Source of the DNA: Anthonomus grandis grandis
Lineage: Eukaryota; Arthropoda; Insecta; Coleoptera; Curculionidae
Length of the DNA: 64,000 nucleotides
Assembly: GCF_022605725.1 (NCBI RefSeq)
Contig: NC_065546.1
Span: 27,958,227-28,022,226, forward strand
Reading direction: 5' to 3'
Shown in pieces: positions 31,899 through 44,710 of the stretch. The notes beneath the pieces are model-generated. The model saw only the letters and a program-made list of their open reading frames with translations, ran no database searches and was not told the origin of the DNA. Both the position numbers and the translations under genes were made by a program. Position 1 is the first letter of the stretch. Each line of letters begins with the position of its first letter.

Positions 31899-34800
31899 TC
31901 GTGGGTATACTGCGAAAACTGACCAAGTCAAGCCATCAAAGTTTGTAAATAAATCAATTTAAAGGTTTGCAGTTTTTTTCGGGATTTAGAGTTTATAGAT
32001 AAAAGCAAAATATTCGTTATTTTTTCTTTTTAATATTATTATATGGATTTCATAAATTAATTTAGTACTTAATATTGTTGTTACCTTTAACAAATTTGAA
32101 AAAAATATTGACTTGGTCACTTTTGGATGTAGGAATTTCTCCATTTCGCAATGATGGTCAACAACAAATTAATTTCGTCTAGCACTAAAACACAAAAAAA
32201 TGCTTTGTTTTAAATTTATTGAACAATATAAATTTAAATACATTTAAAAGAAACATGTAATTCTTTTTGAAGAATTCTTTTGAAGAAATTCTTATTGAAG
32301 CTGAAAAATATAAAAAATAGAGCAATATTTAAAAAGAACTAGTCCGAATCGGAATCTGCAAAACGCTGATGCTCCGGAGCGACATCTTTTTTTCAACTAT
32401 CTGATGGTATCGATTGGTACCATGGATGAAACTCGGAAGGAATTGCTCCCGTTCTACAAAGCTTTAAAAGATCTTGCGTTTTGGCATTGGATATTGGAAT
32501 TTCTTTGCTGTATAGACGAGGTATTTCATTTATGATAACATCATTCGCTGTTCGTTTCATACGTCCTGTTACATTAAGTTTAATAAACTCCAAGTCGCTA
32601 TAATTGTATTTAAATAGGACATACTGCGGCATATTTCTTTCATATCGCATGCACTTGATCTTAAACCAATTTACGCGATTATTGTTTTCATCTATAGTTC
32701 TATTCTTAAAAGTACGAGCAGCTAGTGCCTTTAAGTCAAAGAAATCACTATACTTTAATTCATGAACGTTGTATGGTCCACTTGTTTTGTTTCGTCCACG
32801 ATTGGAGCGAGCTAAACGAAAAATGTTACACCAATGATATATACTGGTATATATTTTTTTGCATTCTCCATAGCACTGTGCATAGAGTCTGCCTCCATGT
32901 ATGAATGACCAGACTCTAAGAAATTATGTTGTATAACACTTAAGTTACTATTTTGTACAGAATGTATAATAAACATAAATAAGGCCGCAATAAACTGATT
33001 TCTATTTTGACCGCTGCAGGTATCAGAAAACAAACTTATTTCCGTAATATTTTGTGGCAAATTTTGTATGAATGTAAGCAGACATGTTCCTATTTCTGAA
33101 CTACCTCGTTGGTCATTAATTTCGGTCCATGCATAACAGTAGGCTTTTTTTGTTGCTGCTTCATATATTGTGAAGTTATATGCACATAGTTTCCTGCTGT
33201 AATACATAAGTGAAACATTTGAAGACGTATTTGTAAAACGCTTTGTAAATCAAATGTAACGCTTACAAAATTATCGTCCTTCAGAGCGCGTTCTTTATCT
33301 GAGTTTTTTGTTGCATTAGCTTCATCCCGTCTTTGAATGTGAGACTCATAATTTTCCTTTAAATCAGCTGATTTTGTAGCCTGGTAGTTGGTACATATCA
33401 GGCATTGATCTTTTTTAGGCTTGAAAAAGGATAAATTAAACTCTGTTCCAAATATCCGGTAAGTTATTTGGGAGGCATACTCTTTTTGGGCATTTTTAGA
33501 TTCTTCAGCGTACAAAGCATACATTTTGGCTATTGATAAATCAGAATCTAAATACTTTCGTTTAGTTGTTGCTCTACAATAATGAGAGGCCATGGTTGGA
33601 AAACTTTGTATGTGAGCTTTTATTGCTTCAATGATTTCTGGTTTTGTCTTATTAGCTGGTATTCTTCGACCACGTTTGTCATCAGTAACAAATTTGCCTG
33701 ATTCATTTACCCCAGAAAAAGCTTTGTCTACTGGTCCATGAGTAATACATAAAGTATGTAAAAAGAATGTTTTACAGACCCGAACTTTTGTGCCTTCCTT
33801 TAAAAAATAATAGAATCTGCTACTAGTTTTTTGAGCACCTGTTCCTGATCGAACTCTTTTACAAGCAGGTTCCTTACTTGTAACATAACAAAGAATAAAG
33901 TTTTTTTGTCTTTTGTAGTCAAGAGCCCAAAATTGTGAGCATAAATTGTTCCTCAACTCATCACTAAAATTTAAGGAGCATTTAAATTTACAGGAGTCGC
34001 AATTAATTAATCTAGGTTTCTTTGCTGGCTTCACTATGCCCTTTTTAGATTTATAAGGCAAACTTGACATTATTTTTTTGGCAATATTCCTTTTCCACTG
34101 AGAAGGATCACTTTTCTTCCAGCGACAGCTACGTTTTGAAGCGGCAGGTGTGTCACTTTCCGAAGACGATTTTCCATTTGACATGTTTTCGTGGTCACTA
34201 GGTATGTAATGATCACTGCTGCCAGAAGAAAAATCTAAATCGCTTTCAGAAGTATTTTCCTTTACTAAGCATGTAGGTAGGTCGTTTTGAAACTTTCTTG
34301 GCGTAGAGCTTAATCTGCTTAATGTGCCTAATTATAATGAAAATTTAAATTAAAAGGGAAATTTATTTCTTGAAAAAGATTTTACCTTCAACAACACTAT
34401 TTACTATGGATGCAGGATCGTCATTGTAATTTTCATTTGTGGTTGCCACAGGTAAAAAACATACTTTTTGTGTCTCTGAGAGTAACGAAGCGGGTTCTGA
34501 AAACGAGAAAAATACTAATAAGAACCGCTATTTGATCACCATTATATTATTCTGCTCTTTAAAGAAAACAAAATCAGATAAACTTTAATCGAACATAACC
34601 TCAAACTCGTTTTCAGCAAATTAATTTAATTAAAATACTCTTACCATTATTTTCCTGTGTATAAGCTTCAGCATTATCTAAACACAATTTCACTAAAAAC
34701 TAGCCTCTGGAACTCATTTTAAAACAGACTAAACTATTAATTTTTTCCTGCACGTGAATGACTACCGAATATAAACAAACAATGCTTACATGAAATAATG

Positions 34801-35071
34801 ACCAAGTCGTAATAGTCAATTTTCTCTTAAAGATATTAACATTGCTAGTTACATAGAAAAGTGAATAAGTCAACTTGATCAGTTTTTCTTGAAAATAATT
34901 TGGTTGTCATGACTTGTACATTTTAATGTTATGCGTGTGGCATATCTAGTTTTTTAATTTAGACTTGGTCACTTTTACCAGGTATTCGGCAACTGCTTGT
35001 GACTTAGTTGGACTTATTACCTTAAAATTGGTAAAAATTCGACTTGGTCACTTTTCGCAGTATACCCACGA
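31899..35071 (-). mobile_element. DNA transposon of unassigned superfamily with TIRs and internal repeats
   Basis: Terminal inverted repeats of 31 nt with one mismatch: left 31899-31929 (TCGTGGGTATACTGCG...), right 35041-35071 ending CGCAGTATACCCACGA. The inner part of the TIR, TGACCAAGTC, recurs at 32108-32117, 34800-34809 and 34965-34974, like subterminal transposase-binding sites. At most a 2-bp (AT) target duplication is visible. It contains a multi-exon transposase-like gene on the minus strand. Confidence 0.7.
32393..34725 (-). pseudogene. DDE-like transposase gene with SDTCSGQNRN motif, recently inactivated
   Basis: Upstream exons at about 34652-34725, 34391-34499 and from 34330 down join in phase into a 364-codon frame (MSNGKSSSESDTPAASKRSC...). 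It has paired Cys motifs (INCDSCKFKC, QCLICTNYQ) and ends at VTFDLQSVLQ. One missing A shifts the frame, which continues as NTSSNVSLMYYSRKLCAYNF, WTEINDQRGSSEIGTC, FSDTCSGQNRNQF, ESGHSYMEADSMHS. A further frame change near 32820 leads to SGPYNVHELKYSDFFDLKAL and the C-terminus IPSEFHPWYQSIPSDS. Spaced Asp/Glu in FDLQ, FSDTCSGQN and MEADSMH suggest an RNase H-like DDE core. The first exon has a TAG at codon 6. Defects: one stop and two frame changes. The family is common in insect genomes; I cannot name the superfamily with confidence. Confidence 0.65.
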
Positions 35072-35399
35072 TGTAGATGTTTCAGAAATTAAAAGTTCAT
35101 TATCAGTTTACTTCTTCTCGTTCACCTTTCTTCTCCCTAAAAGTAAATGGATTTGAGTTTGGTGTGTTGTAATAATAATTTATAATAATATAATTTAATT
35201 TAATAATAATAATAACAATAATAATCGTCTTTTATAGAAAAAAACAACAGATTGACAAATATTACAAATGAAAAAAAAACAAAAGGCCAAGTCTAGCCTA
35301 AGGCTACTCAAACTTAACCCTAATAAATAATAAATAAATGTCGGTAATCATACATAACAATAATATGAAAAATAATATAAAGATGAAATATTATAAAGA

Positions 35400-36570
35400 A
35401 ATAATTGTTCCCACCAAAAAAATATTTATACCCTTCTTTATACCCAACACGGGAGAGATATAAAACTCACAACCTGCACCAAAACAATACTGTACACAAA
35501 TAAATACCCTTATATGCAATCGTATACAACCACCATGCTTCCTCTGGAGCACACGATACTATTGAGTTAGAAAATAGGAGCTCAAGTGTTCTCTAAACAA
35601 ATACAACCTAAATCCTGACTTAAACTTAGTTAAATTATGAAGTAGTAAATCATTGTTTGGCAAGAAGTTACATATTTTAATCGCATTATAAGTAAAACAC
35701 TTCTTGTATTATGTCAAGGAATAATATATTTAAATTTATTTCTGGTATTTATATCATGGACGCTCAAATTGGTTTTAAAAATATTTTTTAGAGATTTAGA
35801 TATGAATTTTGAGTTAGTAATTAAACTATGCATAAAAACACCCAAATGTTGAGTTCTACGATTTGAGATATTTAACCAGTTCAACTCATTAATTTTATGT
35901 GATATGTGATCTGATTTTCTTAAATTAAAGATTATAGACGTATATAAATAATATAAAATAGACGTATTATAAAAGTAAAATACATGTATTGTATTCTGTA
36001 CCTTTTGAATACGATGTTCCGCTTAACGAAGACAAGAGCCATAAATAAAATCAGCATAGTTAAAGTGGGAAAGTACAAGAGTTTCATATAACAATGCCAT
36101 TAACTTGGTACTTAAAAGGTTTCTGTTGAAATATAGTTGTTTAAGCGATATATATGACCTTTGTAGAAGTTGCTTAATATGATCGGAAAAATTAAGGTGA
36201 CAATCAAGTATAACACCCAGATTACGAGCAGAATTCCAAAATGGTAATATTTGGTCATCTATTTTGATTTTAATATTATTTTTTAAATATTCATTTTGAT
36301 TTTTTGCCAAACAGCTTAAGTTTTGATTTTGATGGATTCAGTTGAAGGCCGTGTTTTTTAAAGAGATCTTTTAGGTTGTTTAGTTCATGATTAATGTTTT
36401 CGTTACAAGTAACAAACTCTTTTGAAGAGAAGTGGTAGTACATCTGGGTATCGTCAGCAAAAGCTTGTATCTTTCCGAGATGAAGAGGCTTACAAGTTCA
36501 GACGTGTGAATAATAAAGAAAAGGGGACCAAGGATAGAGCCCTAAGGTACTGAGATACTGAAGTACTCTT
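35400..36570 (-). mobile_element. Jockey/CR1-like reverse transcriptase C-terminal half
   Basis: Minus frames read, in order: SILGPLFFIIHTSEL; FADDTQMYYHFSS; NKNQNEYL leading to DQILPFWNSARNLGVILDCH; QLLQRSYISLKQLYFNRNLL; FNYADFIYG; and after 36020 IQKVQNTIHVFYFYNTSILY and NELNWLNISNRR. These are the palm, YADD-equivalent and thumb/C-terminal blocks, with several stops. The 5' half is absent. Confidence 0.7.
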
Positions 36571-36599
36571 AAAAATTCAAAGACTTTAAATTTAACTAG

Positions 36600-38930
36600 C
36601 CTTTCCATGATCTTAGAGAGAGTTGGAAGGGAGGGGGTATATGGGTTTATTCTTTGTAAGACCTGAATTAACACACGATAAAATATTTATCAGCAGTGAT
36701 TTTCAGTGACGGTGTAAGTAAATAAAAATTGTGGTTTATAATTATTGGGACATTGGGATAGAGATGAATTTTCTCCTAAAAATTAACAAATTTATGATAC
36801 AAAAATATTTGTATTTAAAATCGTAAAAAAGGAGATTTTCGCAAATAACCATAATTTGACGCAGACGAATTGAAACTGTAAATAAAAAAATTAAATAAAA
36901 TAACTTAAAAATCCTAAATTCAATTTTTTTCTATTTTCGAATGTTGTTGAAGAAATATTTTGTTTTGCAGAAAATATTCCATAAAATTCAGTTTTCTATT
37001 TTAATTTCCTTAGTTTTATTCTTGTTTTTTGAAAAAGTGAGAGTGAGCATTTTCTGTAGAAAGAATAACAAAATATTTTTTCTTGCAGCGCTTTGTATAT
37101 GAGATTCAGCTGATTGTAATACACAATCATTTTTCTTTTTGTTAAACAAATATTTTCTTCTTTTTAATTTAATATAAAATAAAATATAAGATAATATAAA
37201 ATAAAATATAAGATAAAACTAAGAAGAGACTTTTACTTCCGTAAAAAAAACAAAAATATTTTTCCTGCAAAGCTTATTATAAAAGATTCAGCTCTACTAG
37301 TATTTGGAAAAGTTTTCTTTTTTTTAATCATATTCTTGCTGGCTTAAATTTTTTTAGATATTTTGGAAAAAAATAAAAAGTTTTCAAAGTTATGTTTTTG
37401 GCGCACCTTTTTATATATCTACGAGTATAAGATATAAAAAGGTTATATGCCTATGTAGCACTGCTTGTACTACATTTTTACTTCTTAATCAAATTTTTCA
37501 TGAAGTTCGTTTTTACAGTCAAATTTTCAGAATTTTTCTAATTATAGTTTTCTTAAAATCGACCAATGTGTTTCTTGGAGTTTCTGTATATATACATCTG
37601 TATATTATTTACGTATATATCCCTGTATGTACGAAAGGACCACCCATCACGCTATTAATTATTTCAAAAAACTATATATGCCCACCAAAAAATAATATCA
37701 ATTGTTTTCTTTTTTAACCCACTAACCGAATTTTAAAAACGAGTATGGAAAATACTTTACGGAACAATTATGAATTCAAAACGCGTGTTTTTCCACGACA
37801 GTACCATCGAAACAAACGGTTACATGTATATGACTCCTATAAAGAACATTCTTAATTGCTTTATAATCTCTCTTAAAAGAATGTTGTTTTAAAACCTAAT
37901 TTACATAATTTGAAGAAATGACGCATAAAAAACAGTTTAGTAATAAAAAAAATAAGTTAAATTGCAAATAAAAGGTACCGTTATAAGCGTAGGATCACCA
38001 CAAAATTTGATTATCTATAGTGGATTTCATTCTGGTCCATTAGACGCGGTGTGTTTTTGTTTTATTTAGAACATATTGAATGCCGGTTTAAGTGGTTTTT
38101 GCTTTAAACATTGTTTAATGTTGAAACTGAAGGTTTTTTTGAGAAACTCAGATCCATGTCATATAGGAAACATTAATTTTGCATAAAAAATGCCACTTCA
38201 AGCTTTTTTTTTTAAAACATCTAAAAAAACAAAAAATTGCTTCACAATAATTAATGATAGGTTTAAGCATTATTATACAAAAATTACCAAAAACTGCATG
38301 GTATATACTATATTATACGTCTCTAGATAAAAAGACATGCCTCTAGAAATCAAAATTGACGTCTAACAATTTAAAAATCTATTTTAAAAGCTTAGTACGT
38401 GATTACCCCTAAATCCCAAAATATTTAAATAAAATAATATAAATAAATATGCTTATGTAAGGTCATAGAAGCATTCACGGTCACACGTAATTGTTTTTTA
38501 TTTTCATTTAATTGATAAATTCGCTATGAATGAAATACTTTGATGTTGGTTTATATAGATTAACTTTAATCGAGTAAGTCAAGCATAAACTGGACTGGTC
38601 CATTTAAAAAAAAATCCAATTTAATTTTTTATATAGATAATAAATAATTAACAGAATTATACAGATAATAAATAATCTTTTTGTCGCCTTGTAATACGTT
38701 GCACAACAGAGCAACGGTACCTACTACCTTCAAGATTTCCTGATGAGCGAACACCGTATCGAACGCTTCAGAGGAATCTCCTGAGGTCGATGCGTATATA
38801 AACACACATTTATGTATATACATAACGGGAGAATCTCCTCATTATGTACCTACGTGTGGAAAAACATTATTTATCTCCGATGCACCTGTAAACGATTTTG
38901 TTTTTCTTTTATAAGCCCATAGCAGGCGTT
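36600..38930. other. intergenic, no supported gene
   Basis: Very AT-rich. AAAATATAAGATAA-type short tandem repeats lie at 37170-37220. The minus ORF at 38629-38823 has no recognised motif. Confidence 0.3.
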
Positions 38931-38935
38931 AATTA

Positions 38936-40513
38936 TACAGGGTGATTTTCAACCTATGCGCATAAACTTGGGAAATGATAGCTGATGAGTAATAATGAGT
39001 AATAATGAAAAAAAAATGTAGTAAAATATTTTTAGTTTTGGAGATATCCATATTTTTTTAAATAAAATAAGTGTATTTTTTAACGTGTTTAATTTAAACT
39101 AATTTAAAGCAACTGTTCGAAGTTGTTTCCATTATTTTTGATACAGACTTGAGCTTGTCGAATCCATGAAGACGTGCAAGTCCATGAAGACGTGCAAGTG
39201 TACATGCAAGGGCCAAACCAGGCTGTAGGCGAATTGCGTCACTGGCACCGTTTATGCGATGTCGTAGCTCTTGCTAAGTATCAACTTCGTTTACATACAC
39301 CATTGTTTTCATATGACCCCGCAAATAAAAGTCTAATGCATTAAGGTCAGGCGAGAGAGGGGGCCACCCAACTGGACCATCACGGCCTATCCATCGTCCG
39401 AGAAATACACGATCTAAATGTTGTCGCACTGGTCATGAAAAATGTGGTGGAGCACCATCATGAAGAAACCACATGTTCTGCCTAACGTTGCGGTCCACAT
39501 TTTTAGGAAGCACTGGTAAATTGTTGCGCAAAAATTCTAAATACCGAGCACCAGTCAAACGATTTTCCAGAATAAAAGGTCCGATGAGAATCCCGTTCAG
39601 AATTCCAGCCAATACATTTACAGAAAAACGTTGTTGAAAGTATGTTCTCCCTGTAATATGCGGATTTTCCAAAGCCCAGTAATGAGTGTTATGAAAGTTG
39701 AAAATTCCATTGCGCGTAAAATTTGCCTCATCCGTAACTAAAATGTTCATGGTAAAGTTTGGGCTTAACTGCTGGTGATGTAACAACCACTCACAAAAGT
39801 GTGTACTCGAAGCGGCAAATCTCTTGGAAGTAGGGCTTGTACCCTCTGCACATGAAACGGGTACAGCAACTCGTGCCTTAAAATTTGCCAACTTGTAGAT
39901 TGCGATATTCCAAATCGCGCTGCAATTGTCATAGTGCTAATTCCAGGTTGTTCTTCGATAACTTCTAAAATATCCTCCTCCAGATTTAGAATGTGCCTAG
40001 GTCTAATAGCTCCTCCATCTTGTCCAGGCCGCGGCCGCAAATTGCCAGTTTCTCTACCCCGCTGAATAACACGTAAGAAAGCCCCACGTCTCGGGTGATA
40101 TCTTTGGGAAAATCTTTAGGCATACAGATCAGCTGCTGCCACTGCATTCTGATGCGTTTCTCCGTAAACCAAAACCATGTCGACAAGTTCTTCGTTTGTA
40201 AAAATGTGCGCCATTACATTTGACGCTTTTATTTTGTTCGTGTGAAAATAACGATCGAAAACAATTACAGCCACCAACAAACTAAGTACTGCTAAAGATT
40301 CCAAACATTATGACTTATTTACTATCAGTTATTATTAAACAAAATAAGTTTGTCTGATACACGTTCTGTTGACATTTGTTTAACTTTATTTCGCAAACCA
40401 AAAATATTTTACTACATTTTTTTCTCATCATTACCATTATTATTATCCAATTATTATTGATCTTCATCTACCATTTCCCAAGTTTATGCGCATAGGTTGA
40501 AAATCACCCTGTA
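38936..40513 (-). mobile_element. mariner-like element with ~110-bp TIRs
   Basis: Termini CAGGGTGATTTTCAACC at 38938 and inverted at 40511, TA outside both. Similarity between ends extends about 110 bp. It holds a decayed transposase on the minus strand. A short tandem duplication of ATGAAGACGTGCAAGTCC-type sequence occurs at 39166-39198. Confidence 0.87.
39100..40214 (-). pseudogene. mariner transposase pseudogene
   Basis: Starts MAHIFTNEELVDMVLVYGET at 40214. After a stop, RFSQRYHPRRGAFLRVIQRG; then IAARFGISQSTSWQILRHEL (helix-turn-helix) and FHVQRVQALLPRDL. A frameshift leads to ILVTDEANFTRNGIFNFHNT (first catalytic Asp), FLHDGAPPHF (second), a stop, then WPPLSPDLNALDFYLRG (third; Leu replaces the usual Arg in PPRSPD). 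At least three lesions, so inactive, but all catalytic Asp blocks are still present. Confidence 0.75.
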
Positions 40514-40734
40514 TAGAATATCTTTATATAATATTAATTATAGCTATCAGTCCAGTTGACTGTACATACATCAAACCTCAACCCATTAATAAATCTTTTA
40601 ACGGTATTTATTAAACAATTATTTAAAAACAAATTGAATTTTATATAAATTAATCTCCATCGCAGATTATTTAATTCATTCATTCATTTATTATTGTTGT
40701 TGCAGATATACAGGGTGTAACAAGAAATTTAACC

Positions 40735-43700
40735 ATGGGAAACCTCCAACTGTGGGTGATTGGCTGCCTCTTGGTCATGGTTAACGCTTTTGGTGGCAGC
40801 GAGGATCGGTTTGTGAAAAAATACGCCATGATGAAGGTAAATTTACACTTTTTTTTAAATTTATTTTTCGATATTTGGGTCTAGCTTCATAAGAAAAGTG
40901 GTGTATGTTTCAAGTCGGAGAAAAGACGCTTAATGGTTCAGGAAAGCTATTATACACAAGTTGCAGCTATTTAAATTTTCCGTACAATAATTTGCATTTT
41001 TGCTTTAAAATTAAAATTTGAAGAAATATAAAGTACATGACTGTCAAAGATGCACTAACTAGAAAATTCTTGTGGCGCTCACGACTGTAAGTCCAAATGT
41101 CATTGTTACACTTGATACTATCAAAACACTGGCTAGGCGTACATACATATTATACTAAGTTACACATAATATAAACTATAATATAAATTAATTGAAATGT
41201 TACATAAAACATATACAAATAAAAGGTTGTTAGTTCAGTATTTGTTTCCAACATATGTTTCACCACCTTTTCTATATTTTACCAGTAAAAAGATGCAAAA
41301 ATTGCAATGCTTGATAAATAAAGCATTGCAATTTTTGCAATGGTATGGTAGATACTACTTGCTTCGATAATTTCATCGGCATCCTCAGAATACTGTTGAC
41401 ATTTCACCACTTTTCCACGTTTCACCAGTAACATTATACAAGAAATGTAAAAATTTATTAATCCTACATCAAAGTTTCATTGCTGTTATCGGAATCTTTA
41501 GGATACTGTTAATATTTCACCACTTTTTCTACGTTTCACCACTAAAACGATCCAAGAATTGCAAGGATCTATTAGTTAGAAGACACTACTTATTTCAGAG
41601 CTTCGATAATTTCATCGGCATCTTCAGGATACTGTTGACATTTGTCCACTTTTTTCACGCTTCGTCAGTAAAAAGATTCAAGAATTGCAATGATTTATTA
41701 ATTGATAGATACTACTTATATTAGTTTCGGCAATTTTATCGCTATCCTCAGGATACTATTGGCATTTCGTCACTGTTTCCATGTTTCACCAGTAAAAAGC
41801 TCTAAAAATTGCAATGATTTATTCATTGGCGATAATATCTTTATTATAAAGTTTCGTAAATTTCATTGTCTTCTTCAGGATACTGTTGACATTGCTTCAC
41901 TTTTTTCACGTTTCACCAATAAAAAGATCAAAAAATTGCAATGATTTATTAATTGGAAGATACTACTCATATAAGAGTTTCGATAATTTCATCGCCATCT
42001 TCAGAATGTTGTTGACATTTCATCACTTTTCCACTTTTAACCAGAATAAAGCTCCAAGAATTGCAATGATTTATTCATTGACGGTAATATCTTTATGAAA
42101 GTTTCGCAAATTTCATTATCTCCTTTAGGATACTGTTGACATTTCTTCACTTTTTCACGTTTCACCAGTAAAAGCAATAAAGAATTGCAATGATTTATTA
42201 ATTGAAAAATAATATCTATATCACAGTTTCGAAAATTTCATTGTAATTCTCAGGATACTGTTGCAATTTCCCCACTTTTTCCACGTTTTACCAGTAAAAT
42301 GATCCAAGAATTGCAATAAGCTATTCATTGAAGATAATATCTATATCACAGTTTCGTAAATTTCATTGTAATCCTTAGGATATTGTTGCAATTTTCCGAC
42401 CTTTTCCATGTTTCACCAGTAAAAAGATCCAAGAATTATAATTTTTTATTAGTTACTACTCACATCAAAGTTTCGAAAATTCAACGTTCACCTTCAGGAT
42501 TTCCTTATTTTCAATGTTTCCCCTGCCTCTTTGTTTATATGGCCTCTTGTTTTCAAGAGCTATTAGACTAAAAAATGAGTATTTGATTTGAACTTTTACT
42601 CCCCAGACTTTAATTTTAAATTTCCATCAATGTTGCCACAATGCCATAGTCATCCTACGCTCTTCACTCTATTAACTGTTAAATCTTAATAAAACGAAAA
42701 AATGGAAATTCTCTGTCTTAAAAACTATATAATCAAACAAATGATTTATTTAAATTGTAAGGTTACATAATTCTTTTAAACAAATTATGGTCAAAGACTG
42801 TCAAAGTCAAAATATTTGTGGTACTAATACTTGGTAGATAGTATGTGTGTGTAATGGTCTTTGACCATTGACATTTTGAGAAGCGAAACATGCAATATAT
42901 AATTTGTTTGATTGTGTAGTTTTTGAGCCGAGACTATGCGTTTTTTCGTTTTATTAGGAAATGTATCAAGGTCTCTTTGAGCGCCATATGGACGCATTCT
43001 TTCAACTTATGAAATTTTATGCAGATATACGAGAGCTGTTTCGGTCCTGAGGTGTTGCGCCAAATCCGTAAAGAAATGAAAGACGCGTGCGCGAAATGCG
43101 CCGCATACGATTCTCCACCTCCCAGTACCACCACCACTACTCATTCGCCACCTCATGCTACTGAGGAGCCTCCCCAAGGAGATGCACAACCTCCAGGACC
43201 ACACCCCTCCGGTTTGGACGTGGAGAAACTTCATCAGGCCATTATGGCCTTTAGACCGGTAATAAATTTTGGTATGATTTTTTTAGTTTGTATACCTGAG
43301 AATTTTTATTTTAGAACATGCAACAGCCTCAATTCCGTCCAGCCTCATTTCCGGGTCAAGGAGGGGCTATGGGTAATCAGTTTTACAGCCCCATGGCTTT
43401 TAGCAACCCTAACTACCAACCACCCGGCAATTATCCTTTCTTTTACCAACCAGGATATCAGCAAATACCATTTTCTCCTTACGGGAACTTCTTTGGCCAG
43501 CAGTTTTATGGGGGCAACAGCAGGGTTTCTGTAAGTGGCATCTTTTGAAGAAATTGGTGGTTTTTAAAAAAATGTTTTGACGTGTGCAGAGGGACATGGA
43601 CATGAGGAGCCAGTTGGAGGCTATAACCTCAAAAATGAGCGGGAAAACCAGGAACGTCACTTGTGTGATGCAAGAGCTTGGCTACTTGGATGAAAATCTG

Positions 43701-44216
43701 GAACCTAACTATAGTAAGATTAGTGAGAGGATTGCCAACCTCCCAGTGGAGGAGGAACTGAGAAAGGACATGCAAGATGGAGTTACTTATTGTCAACAGT
43801 TTTCGGTAAATATCTGAAAAAAGAGACTACTCTTTGCACCAGTGGTCGCTGTCTTTTCCGCTGGTTTTTCTTGATTCGTGAAAGACTCATAATAATAAAA
43901 TAATCTTCCAGACTTTAATTATTTACTTTTTTAGCAATGCGTGCCAGAAGTGAAAAACGAAAAGTCTCCGCTCTCGCGCGAACTTATTCGTCCAATGTTC
44001 TTCTTTAAATGTTATAAACATAAGAAACTGGAGGCGTGTGTGATGAAAGATGTAAGGAAAAAGTACGTGGACGTGGCTAGCGACTCCTCTGATGACCTGG
44101 AGGAGGATTTTGGTAGTAGAAGAGGGAAGAGTGCGAACGTTGGCAACGGAGCCGATGAGGAGCTGGCAGCGTCGCTTTATGATTTTTTGTATATGGGAGA
44201 CGGAGAGATTTTTTAG
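40735..44216 (+). CDS. odorant-binding protein, atypical (Obp59a-like)
   Basis: Five phase-0 exons: 40735-40836, 43025-43258, 43315-43530, 43590-43805 and 43935-44216, giving 349 residues. Exon 1 encodes a signal peptide (MGNLQLWVIGCLLVMVNAFG). The mature protein has YESCFGPEVLRQI...DACAKC, then a long Pro/Thr/Gln/Tyr-rich insertion (about residues 62-190). A second cysteine-rich half follows: NVTCVMQELGYLDENLEPNY, VTYCQQFSQCVPE, RPMFFFKCYKHKKLEAC. The tail is acidic. Eight cysteines are spread over both halves. Insect odorant-binding proteins are secreted lymph carriers of small hydrophobic ligands; Obp59a-type members have this split layout and, in Drosophila, a role in humidity sensing. 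The Obp59a assignment is from motif memory. Intron 1 contains a minisatellite. AATAAA is near 44345. Confidence 0.8.
41250..42520. repeat. minisatellite, ~123-bp unit, about 10 diverged copies
   Basis: Units repeat the order TTTCGATAATTTCATCG, CAGGATACTGTTGACATTTC, CACGTTTCACCAGTAAAAAG, AAGAATTGCAATGATTTATT. Successive CAGGATACTGTTG-type landmarks lie near 41391, 41509, 41625, 41748, 41874, 42003, 42125, 42250 and 42370, a spacing of 116-129 bp. All copies are in one orientation within intron 1 of the odorant-binding protein gene. There is no spacer/repeat alternation of CRISPR type. Confidence 0.9.
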
Positions 44217-44710
44217 GTTGATTAGTTTTTAAGGTTAATTTATTTTATTATAAACAGTGATTATTGAATTTTTGCAATGGAACTAGTGTGATTAGGGGCA
44301 AGGGGGCATAGTGGGTCATGGTTTCTTTGTAAAAATTTGACAGAAATAAATGGAAATTTATGATTCGAGTGGGTTTGTTTTTTTTTACCTCCTCATCTTT
44401 AATTAGGTATTTAGTTCCTTTGTATTTAAAAAAAATCACATTTTTAAAGAGAGCAAAAAACTTGAGTGTCTGAAAATTGAATTTTGAAGAATTAATTAGA
44501 AATTCTGTATTAGTATTGTAAAAAAGTAAATTTAAATTAATAAAAGTTTAACCAGGAGCTTCCAATAAATCACAAATAAAACAAATGTAATAACTTAAAA
44601 CATTTTCTGTTCTGTCACAAATAGGAGAGGCACAATATTATTATGGATAGCATCCATAATAATATTGTATCCTGATGTCCTGGTGTGAGTTCATTTGCAA
44701 GAAATGATAC

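Noticed and set aside
40710..40725. TACAGGGTGT word just before the odorant-binding protein ATG as a mariner end
   Set aside because: No inverted partner or TIR extension was found nearby; it lies directly in the gene's leader and is probably coincidental.
41250..42520. Regular repeats resembling a CRISPR array
   Set aside because: The whole ~123-bp unit is repeated and diverged, with no constant short repeat alternating with unique spacers, and it lies in a eukaryotic intron.
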